Assembly: GCF_964355755.1 (NCBI RefSeq)
Contig: NC_092670.1
Location: 34,147,795-34,211,794 of the forward strand
Origin: Antedon mediterranea
Taxonomy: Eukaryota > Echinodermata > Crinoidea > Comatulida > Antedonidae
Reading direction: 5' to 3'
DNA: 64,000 nt
Shown here: positions 56,449 to 64,000 of the stretch, piece by piece
How positions within the stretch are numbered: the first letter of the stretch is position 1
Layout of the letters: each line of letters opens with the position of its first letter
The notes under the pieces: generated by a model
Seen by the model: only the letters and a program-made list of their open reading frames with translations
Database searches by the model: none
Told to the model about the DNA's origin: nothing
Translations under genes and position numbers: made by a program

Positions 56449-57188
56449 ATACTACTACTACTAATACTACTACTACGACTAATACTACTACTACTAATAC
56501 TACTACTACTAATACTACTACTACGACTAATACTACTGAAACTACTACTACTACCATTATCAGCTTCACTGCTAATACTAATAATGATGTCACTATCACT
56601 ACTCCTATCACTACTTATTATGATAGGCATATCATTTGTATTTGGAGACAGTATTTGATCTTCACTAGGCCAACTACTACTATCACTATCACTGCTGCTA
56701 CTAATAATGATGTCACTATCACTACTACAATCACTACTTATTATGATAGGCATATCATTTGTATTTGGAGACAGTATTTGATCCTCACTAGGCCAACTAC
56801 TACTATCATGATCACTGTTAATACTAATAATGATGTCACTATCACTACTTTTATCACTTATTATGATAGGCATATCATTTGTATTTGGAGACAAAATGTG
56901 GTCGTCACTAGTAGGCCTATTTAATTCATGATTAAAATGACAATTGATATCAGCTGATTTGTTTTCCGTTTTTAAAAGTGTATCATATTCGTGTAACTTA
57001 CACGTTGGGTTAACATTAGCGTTTCTTCTGACATCATAAGGATACCCCCTGTTTCTAGGCCTAACCCTTCTATTCCTCACCTGGAGGAACCTAGCGTACT
57101 TAGCGGCGGGATACTCATTTGATCTCACCGCATTCTGGGCTTCTTCTAAAGAAGCATTATATCTTCTTTTAAGTATCAACTTTGCCAT
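55335..57188 (-). CDS. Intronless cyclin-box protein with poly-Ser tract and tandem SIM-like repeats
   Basis: 617-residue open frame; start context CTATGGCAAAG is good. Residues 1-60 are basic. Residues about 94-210 hold three tandem repeats of roughly 42 residues, each with ILSPNTNDMPIIIS and SSDSDIIIS. Residues about 212-345 are nearly all Ser (AGT/AGC repeats). From about 418 to 600 lies a divergent cyclin fold: NPWAHFESQSVKDYMVEFLC, ELAIASFCLALKCAERY, then IAQIEFKILQILNFNINSVT, which is the typical end of a cyclin N box. A CDK or other kinase partner is likely but not shown. The lack of introns suggests a retrocopy or a fast-evolving family. The poly-Ser length may vary between individuals. 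Confidence 0.75.
56180..56560. repeat. ACT/AGT/GCT trinucleotide tract coding for poly-Ser
   Basis: Long imperfect trinucleotide array inside the cyclin-box gene. The plus-strand frames (poly-Thr, poly-Leu) and the alternative minus frame (poly-Val) are artefacts of the repeat. Confidence 0.95.
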
Positions 57189-58230
57189 AGCAGATGATGT
57201 AAGTATAGCAAACGTAATAGGAAATAGATGTACAGTATTTCCAAACTGAATTGCACGGTAAAAGCAGTTTTATTTCGTTTTAATGAAGAGCAATTTGAAA
57301 TCACTGTTCATCGATTGAAAGAATTTTTCATTCTGACTTTAATTTGGAATAGTCGTTAGTTATTTTCGAATATTTGATGACGTAACAATGGTTGCGCTGT
57401 TCTATTGTAAGCGCGGTGAACGCACCACTACGTAATGTTACTAGCTCTTTAATGCGCGCGCTACACAGCGTCATCTCTCTGTATATTGATTAGAAAGAGA
57501 GCGTTCTTAAGACTGGACAAACCAAAATTTTTCTTTAAAGAAAAACCAATAGTTCATCATTGGTTCATGTTGATATTTATTAGGTTATATGCGTGATTCT
57601 GTTAGAATCTTTGTGTATTTATTCTTTCCTTAGTACTATTTTGTCCGTCAATTATCTTGATATCAGTGTCATCCAAGTTTTTCGGAACTAGAGATAAATT
57701 CCATGTGTTTCGTCTGGTCAGATGAAAGGGCTACCCGTACATGTATAGATATTGTGCCGCTGCATTAATCATAGAGGGGATCTGCTAATACTCTAGGGGG
57801 TAGAGTAATTGACTTCCTAGTTTGGAGGGGGCACTGCTCCATGTTGTGAAATGGCGTCGCCCAGTTTGACCTTTTACCCTGTACTTCCGATACTGTGTTT
57901 TGAAGAACAGGAAATTCTTGTGTTATAAGTTCTTTGTTTATATATGAATAAATAAAGCATAATTATACGTAAGCATTTTAACCGACCAATCAGCATGATC
58001 ATTTTGAACTTTGGTTGGGTGATATTTCCGAACATTCCAATGCTTCCGAAGACGTTGCTTCCGAAGACATGCGAAAGGTGACATTCTTTGTGACGTCACA
58101 GGTACTTTAATTAAAATAATAAAATTCACTTTTTGGCTCATACTGTTTCGTATGTTTTTCAGCGTTTCCAAGCCTCTTGAAACCATTCTAAGGCGTTCCA
58201 TGCGATACATGTTGGCTACAACATACGAAT
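57189..58230 (-). other. Upstream region of the cyclin-box gene
   Basis: Probable promoter area; CpG-bearing patch around 57395..57470. No TATA box is convincing and no other gene is seen. Confidence 0.4.
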
Positions 58231-58935
58231 CTGGGGCATTTTAGGTCATTACCTGATCATCAGGGGCATTTTAGGTCATTACCTGATCATCAGGGGCATT
58301 TTAGGTCATTACCTGATCATCAGGGGCATTTTAGGTCATTACCTGATTATCAGGGGCATTTTAGGTCATTACCTGATCATCAGGGGCATTTTAGGTCATT
58401 ACCTGATCATCAGGGGCATTTTAGGTCATTACCTGATCATCAGGGGCATTTTAGGTCATTACCTGATCATCAGGGGCATTTTAGGTCATTACCTGATCAT
58501 CAGGGGCATTTTAGGTCATTACCTGATCATCAGGGGCATTTTAGGTCAATACCTGATCATCAGGGGCATTTTAGGTCATTACCTGATCATCAGGGGCATT
58601 TTAGGTCATTACCTGATCATCAGGCGCATTTTAGGTCATTACCTGATCATCAGGGGCATTTTAGGTCATTACCTGATCATCAGGGGCATTTTAGGTCATT
58701 ACCTGATCATCAGGGGCATTTTAGGTCATTACCTGATCATCAGGGGCATTTTAGGTCATTACCTGATCATCAGGAGCATTTTAGGTCATTACCTGATCAT
58801 CAGGGGCATTTTAGGTCATTACCTGATCATCAGGGGCATTTTAGGTCATTACCTGATCATCAGGGGCATTTTAGGTCATTACTTGGCTACAACATACGAA
58901 TCAGGGGCATTTTAGGTCATTACCTGATTTCTCCC
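58231..58935. repeat. 30-bp satellite, about 23 copies
   Basis: Highly uniform units of CAGGGGCATTTTAGGTCATT followed by ACCTGATCAT. Only a few substitutions are visible. A flanking TTGGCTACAACATACGAATC occurs at both ends (58212 and 58883), so the array sits between copies of its own flank. Confidence 0.97.
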
Positions 58936-59511
58936 TACGAAAGTATTAACATTTATTTCTTTCAAAACAAAATAAAATAAAAAAAGAACATTTGTTTTTT
59001 TTTTACATATAACGAAAGGAATCCCATTTTTTTTGGTGTTTTTTTTTTTTGTATTACGATTAAATAAATCAATTGTTGACCAATTTATCCTGATTAAATA
59101 ACGTTTTGGGGTTTTTATTCAAAAACATTTTATTTCTAAATCCACCGTTATATCCATCAATTTGTTTGCACTGTGTTCGAGTCAGATGTTAATCAGTAGG
59201 CCCAACTTAAAAGTATGGTTTTCGTGATCACCATAGGAGAAATTTAATTGTGTGTGTACGTGTAAGTTGTTTTCGTCGTCGTGATATCTGTTTGAACACA
59301 ATATCTAATATTAAAGCCTGTGTATGAACTTTAAAAACACTGCAGCCGATATTTTCTGTAAGCCTTACTAAAACACCACCATATTTATACATTTTAATAA
59401 ACTTTCTAGTAAACACTAATTATTTTCTATATTTTTAAATTCCTCTATTTTAATTTGTGTAGGGGTACAAAAAGTACAGAGATTTTAATGAGCTATTTCT
59501 ATAGTGATCAG
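58936..59511. other. Intergenic AT-rich stretch
   Basis: T-runs and low-complexity sequence; no gene or known repeat recognised. Confidence 0.5.
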
Positions 59512-59873
59512 AAGAAAGTGCATTTTTTTAAAAGGAAACAATTTTGAAAAATAAAATGTGTTAATGAATTAATCGATTGGTCAATGCAACCATAGAACAG
59601 AGGAGATAATACGGCCAAGTTTAGTAAGTTTTTGACCAGTGACGGATTAAGTTTGGGGAGGGCTTGGACGACTGGCTATTTAAATCGCGCCATAGATATT
59701 CCTGTTTACTAGCCAATAAAAAGGTATGCCTTGTAATTAGTAATTAAAAGATTAAATAATATCAAATTATTATATATCATAATACCAATAAGATCCAGTC
59801 CATCGATGTTCCGTTATGAACGCCGGAAACCCGGTTCCGTTGCAAGCTCTGCCAACTTTTTCTTTTCGTCTCG

Positions 59874-59880
59874 TTATAAG
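59874..59880 (+). promoter_or_regulatory. TATA-like box of the second gene copy
   Basis: TTATAAG about 70 bp upstream of the ATG at 59950, in the same position as in arm 1. Confidence 0.45.
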
Positions 59881-59949
59881 CTCACTCTTTGGAAAGGTCG
59901 TGAGCTAAGAAGAGTGGAGTACTAGTTAGTTTAAAAGGCGTTAACAAAG

Positions 59950-60028
59950 ATGTGTAACGGTTGTTTGTATCTGGTTATTAGCGTTTTATATGCTAATATT
60001 CTTGTACCAGGATACGTGACTGCAGATC
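59950..60028 (+). CDS. Second-copy exon 1: signal peptide
   Basis: [20 protein letters not shown], then GYVTAD, with the same 79-bp length and GTAAGT donor as the first copy. Four amino-acid or silent changes over the exon, no stop or frameshift. It could start a head-to-head paralog running off the right edge, or be a truncated relic. Confidence 0.8.
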
Positions 60029-60487
60029 GTAAGTGAAATTTTATATTTCGACGCTGGGAATATTTTTCCGTAACCGTAATTTGTTAAGTAAATCTATACA
60101 CTTACGTGCCTGAGGTCTATGTTAGCTGGTCATTAGGTGTGGCCATAATCCAATTATTATTAAATGTGGCCGCTGTTGCAGGCCTATCTATGTTTTGGCC
60201 AGGTTAAAAAATGATCTTCAGACGGGAAATCGGTTACAGAATATTTCCTGTAGGCCTATGAATGATATTCTCGCCTACGACATACTAATACTTTTTTAGC
60301 CCATAAAGCCGGTATATACGTAGAAAATGATTGTATAGGATAAGCGGCCCTCCTTCCCAAACTTATTTTATAATCGATTTACACATTATAGGCTTATTTA
60401 TGAAAATATCATATTTAAAATTAATTAAGTGTTAGGCGACACAGTACTTGCATTGCTGTGAGTACGCTTAGACTTGGACGCGCGCAC

Positions 60488-60593
60488 ACTATATGGACAC
60501 GATGATGTCAAATCACTACCATACTTGAGCATATCACCACCATATTTAGAGACATCACATTTGTCAAAATATTTTGATAGTGTAGACAGAGGT
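60488..60593. mobile_element. MITE fragment of the GTCTACACT family
   Basis: Ends ATAGTGTAGACAGAGGTTTA. The matching inverted fragment in arm 1 is at about 39490..39520. Confidence 0.65.
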
Positions 60594-60604
60594 TTATACG
60601 TCCT

Positions 60605-60925
60605 CGTCCTAAAATAAATTGACTAGTTTACTGACTAAAACTGACTGGTTGACTGACAATATAAAACTGACTGGTTGACTGTCAAAATAAACTGACTGGT
60701 TGACTGACTAAAACTGACTGGTTGACTCTGACAAAATAAACTGACTGGTTGGCTGACTGAACTGACTGGTTGACTGACAAAATAAACTGACTGGTTGGCT
60801 GACTAAAACTGACTGGTTGACTGACAAAATAAACTAACTCGTTGACTGACAAAATAAACTGACTGGTTGACTGACTAAATTGACTGGTCGACTGACTAAA
60901 TAAACTGACTGCTGCTGACTGACTA
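60605..60925. repeat. CAGTCA minisatellite in intron 1 of arm 2
   Basis: Units with CTGACTGGTTGACTGAC. Arm 1 has no array at this place. It is bracketed by two copies of the same MITE end (60488..60593 and 60925..60980). Confidence 0.9.
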
Positions 60926-60980
60926 TTTGGGCACATCACATTTTTTTGTCAAAATAGTTTAATAGTGTAGACAGAGGTTT
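60925..60980. mobile_element. Second MITE end fragment
   Basis: Repeats GGGCACATCACATTT and TAGTGTAGACAGAGGTTTAT from the fragment at 60488..60593. Confidence 0.65.
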
Positions 60981-61047
60981 ATACGTCCAAGTGAAAACTA
61001 AGCTTTACAACTCACATTGTGACAAAAGTTATGTATAATTATAACAG

Positions 61048-61164
61048 AAAGTTCGTGTGAATCAAGTCCTTGTGAAAATGGTGGAACTTGTATCCCTGGA
61101 AACGGAGTTGGAGTGTTTAAATGTGAATGTCAAACTGGATTTGCAGAAGTAACTTGTAGTGTTG
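61048..61164 (+). CDS. Second-copy exon 2: EGF domain
   Basis: [20 protein letters not shown], then CECQTGFAEVTC. All six Cys, both splice sites and the 117-bp length are kept. Differs from the first copy at several residues (Ile/Thr, Lys/Glu, Gln/Lys, Glu/Gly). No FN3 exon follows inside the window. Confidence 0.85.
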
Positions 61165-61329
61165 GTGAGTATCGATCAGTTATCGATTGATTGATTGATT
61201 ATACGATGATTAATCATTCATCACAAATCATGCATTTTGTTAGTTGACAATATATATGAATAATCTAGGTCCATATATTAAGATGTATTGTCCCCCAAAA
61301 CATGAACATTTATGAATATGTCTTACTGA

Positions 61330-62750
61330 ACTGACTGGTTGGCTGACTGAAACTGACTAAATAGACTGGCAGGTAAACTGACTAGTTGGTTGACTAAATT
61401 GACTGGTTGACTGACAAAATAAACTGACTGGTTGACTGACAAAACTTAAATTGACTGGTTGGCTGACAAAATAAAGTGACTGGTTGATTGACAAAATAAA
61501 CTGACTGATTAACTGACAAAATAAACTGATTGGTTGGCTGACAAAATAAAGTGATACTGGTTGGCTGACTGAACTGACTGGTTGAATGACAAAATAAACT
61601 GACTGGATGACTGACAATATAAATTGACTGGTTTTCTGACTAAAACTGACTGGTTGACTGACAAAATAAACTGACTGGTTGACTGACAAAATAAATTTAC
61701 TGGTTTACTGACTAAAAACTGACTGGTTGACTGACAAAATAAACTGACTGGTTAACTGTCAAAATAAACTGACTGGTTGACTGACTAAAACTGACTGGTT
61801 GACTGACAAAATAAACTGACTGGTTGACTGACAAAATAAACTGACTGGTTGACGAACAAAATAAACTGACTTGTTGGCTGAATAAAACTGACTGGTTGAC
61901 TGACAAAATAAACTAACTGGTTGACTGACAAAATAAACTGACTGGTTGACTGACAAAATAAACTGACTGGTTGACTGACAAAATAAATTGACTGGTTTAC
62001 TGACTAAAACTGACTGGTTGACTGACAAAATAAACTGACTGGTTAACTGTCAAAATAAACTGACTGGTTGACTGACTAAAACTGACTGGTTGACTGACAA
62101 AATAAACTGACTGGTTGACTGACAAAATAAACTGACTGGTTGACGAACAAAATAAACTGACTTGTTGGCTGAATAAAACTGACTGGTTGACTGACAAAAT
62201 AAACTAACTGGTTGACTGACAAAATAAACTGACTGGTTGACTGACAAAATAAACTGACTGGTTGGCTGAATAAAACTGGCTGGTTGACTGACAAAATAAA
62301 CTAACTGGTTGACTGACAAAATAAACTGACTGGTTGACTGACAAAATAAACTGACTGGTTGACTGACAAAATAAACTGACTGGTTGACTGACAAAATAAA
62401 CTGACTGGTTGACTGACAAAATAAACTGACTGGTTGGCTGACAAAATAAACTGACTGGTTGACTGACTAAAACTGACTGGTTGGCTGACTAAATAAACTG
62501 ACTGGTTGACTGACAAAATAAACTGATTGGTTGACTAACAAAATAAACTGACTGGTTTACTGACTAAATGAACTGACAGGTAAACTGACTAGTTGACTGA
62601 CTAAACTGACTGATCGACTGACTAATTTGACTGGTCGACTGACTAAATAAACTGACTGCTGCTGACTGACTAAACTGACTAAACTGAACGGTTGACTGAC
62701 TGACTGATCACTTAAAGCTGACTGGTCGACTGATAAAATAAACTGACTGG
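61330..62750. repeat. CAGTCA minisatellite, intron 2 of arm 2 (about 1.4 kb)
   Basis: Units of about 25 bp, mostly AAACTGACTGGTTGACTGAC followed by AAAAT. Longer duplicated blocks inside the array are visible (61715..61915 and 62010..62215 are near-identical). All open frames here are repeat artefacts. Confidence 0.95.
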
Positions 62751-63114
62751 TTGCTAAATAATTTTGCTAAAATGACTGATTCAGGATGTGGTTTGCTAAT
62801 CCATGGGCCTTCAATGATAATCCACGGTAATCCAGTGAAAGGAGTGTTTCAAATTTGTTCCTGTCGATGTCCCACCTTCTTGATTGCTAACTCATCTAAG
62901 TGTGTAAACTCGGCCTCCTACTTTCCCTACTCAACAGCCACTGTTATATTAGGGAGAGGGGAAGGAACATTGCATTGAATTGATGCACCATATTACATAC
63001 ATAAGGTACCTCGATATATAACTACCGGTCCCGCTACCGGTACCGTATTCCTTGACATTAAATAATATTAAACGGATGAGCGCTAACATAAAACAAAACA
63101 GTACGGCAGAGTTC

Positions 63115-64000
63115 ATCAACTCAACTCAACTCAACGTAAACATTTATTTTCTTTCTTTCATTCAATAATAAAACAAATGAATAAGGTATTAAAAAAAGTA
63201 AGTACGAGTTACAAATAATACATTTCATTAATATAATATATAAACACGACAGGCAAAGAACATTAGTTCTAAACCGCCCGGTGATATACTGAAATTTTAA
63301 TTAATTAATTTGAAACGATAAAGATGAGGAAATATAATATAAATATATAGCCTAAATAGACTATTTTTAGTTACACACATATATAAATATACATATTTAT
63401 ATATATAAACAAATCAGGCAAAGAACATTAACATTAATTTAATTATTTTATTTATTTGTATATATATGCATATATGTACACACACACCTATATATATGTA
63501 TATAGGCCTATACATATATACATACATACATACACACAAACTCATCAGACAATAAACATTAATTCTAAACAGCCCGGCGATATACTGAAATATTAATTAA
63601 TTAATTTGAAACGATAAAGATGAGGAAATATAATATAAATATATAGCCAATATAGACTATTTTCAGTTACATATATATATATATATATAAATATACAATA
63701 TTTATATATAAACAAATCAGGCAAAGAATATATAAATATATATATACAAATATATATATATATATAAATCCAAAGGCAAATAACTGAAAAAAAAAATGAC
63801 AATGCTGTGGGTATCAGTGGCTGGATCTCAATGGAGATACAAAAAAAGCCAGAAAAGTAAGCAGAGCTATATACATACACACACACACATACATATATAC
63901 AAATCAATTGTGTTGCATAGCACTGTGTAAATATAAATAAATAAATAAATAATTTTATTTTTTTAATATATTGATAACATCAAATAATACCTTATATAAA
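63115..64000. repeat. AT-rich right edge with a duplicated block and TA microsatellites
   Basis: A block of about 190 bp (from CAGGCAAAGAACATTA through CGATAAAGATGAGGAAATAT) occurs near 63252 and again near 63537. Long TATATA and ACACAC runs follow. No gene seen. Confidence 0.8.

Larger units (their letters stand above)
59512..63115 (+). repeat. Inverted duplication, arm 2
   Basis: Reverse-complement partner of arm 1 (36340..40453). It lacks the LINE found in arm 1 and has a much longer CAGTCA minisatellite. Confidence 0.92.

Noticed and set aside
56040-56924. Plus-strand poly-Thr and poly-Leu frames and a minus-strand poly-Val frame
   Set aside because: Shadow frames of the trinucleotide tract that codes for poly-Ser in the cyclin-box gene.
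58231-58935. CRISPR-like array
   Set aside because: The units are contiguous with no unique spacers, and the genome is animal.
60682-62516. Many minus-strand frames with [14 protein letters not shown]-like repeats
   Set aside because: Produced by the CAGTCA minisatellite; no start context, splice signals or domain.
63593-63907. Minus-strand frame of 104 codons at the right edge
   Set aside because: Translation of TATA and ACAC microsatellites (Tyr/Ile repeats).

Overview
The window is animal nuclear DNA. Its genes are split into many small exons with GT/AG introns, it is AT-rich, and it is full of LINE, SINE and MITE remnants and minisatellites. The gene content (a giant EGF/sushi/FN3 secreted protein and a cathepsin B) and the common palindrome TAGGCCTA suggest a marine invertebrate, perhaps an echinoderm-like deuterostome. 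I cannot fix the species from sequence alone.

Left part (1 to about 40.1 kb, minus strand): one very large gene. I can read 47 exons: a signal-peptide exon at 39980, one EGF, two fibronectin type III domains (each split over two exons), then 32 more EGF and 9 sushi (CCP) exons. The gene runs off the left edge, so its 3' end is missing. Almost every exon is phase 1-1 and carries one domain. The order shows repeated amplification of exon groups: (EGF-CCP-CCP)x3, (EGF-EGF)x2 and (EGF-EGF)x5. Introns hold a 42-copy 54-bp minisatellite, a 17-bp minisatellite, several MITE families, tRNA-derived SINEs and LINE pieces.

Middle (40.5 to 59.5 kb): a broken plus-strand LINE with a CATTGT-repeat tail; an 889-bp foldback element made of TTGCGCAA palindromes; an intact seven-exon cathepsin B gene on the plus strand (44942..49156); two more LINE remnants; and an intronless minus-strand gene for a cyclin-box protein with a long poly-serine tract and tandem acidic III-S repeats (55335..57188). 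A 30-bp satellite lies about 1 kb upstream of that gene.

Right part (59.5 to 63.1 kb, plus strand): a diverged inverted copy of the promoter, exon 1, intron 1, exon 2 and part of intron 2 of the giant gene. The two copies face each other head to head around the cathepsin B and cyclin genes. Exon 1 and exon 2 of the second copy keep open frames and splice sites, so it may start a paralog that continues outside the window. The two arms, and the duplicated exon blocks, act as filled and empty sites that order several transposon insertions.
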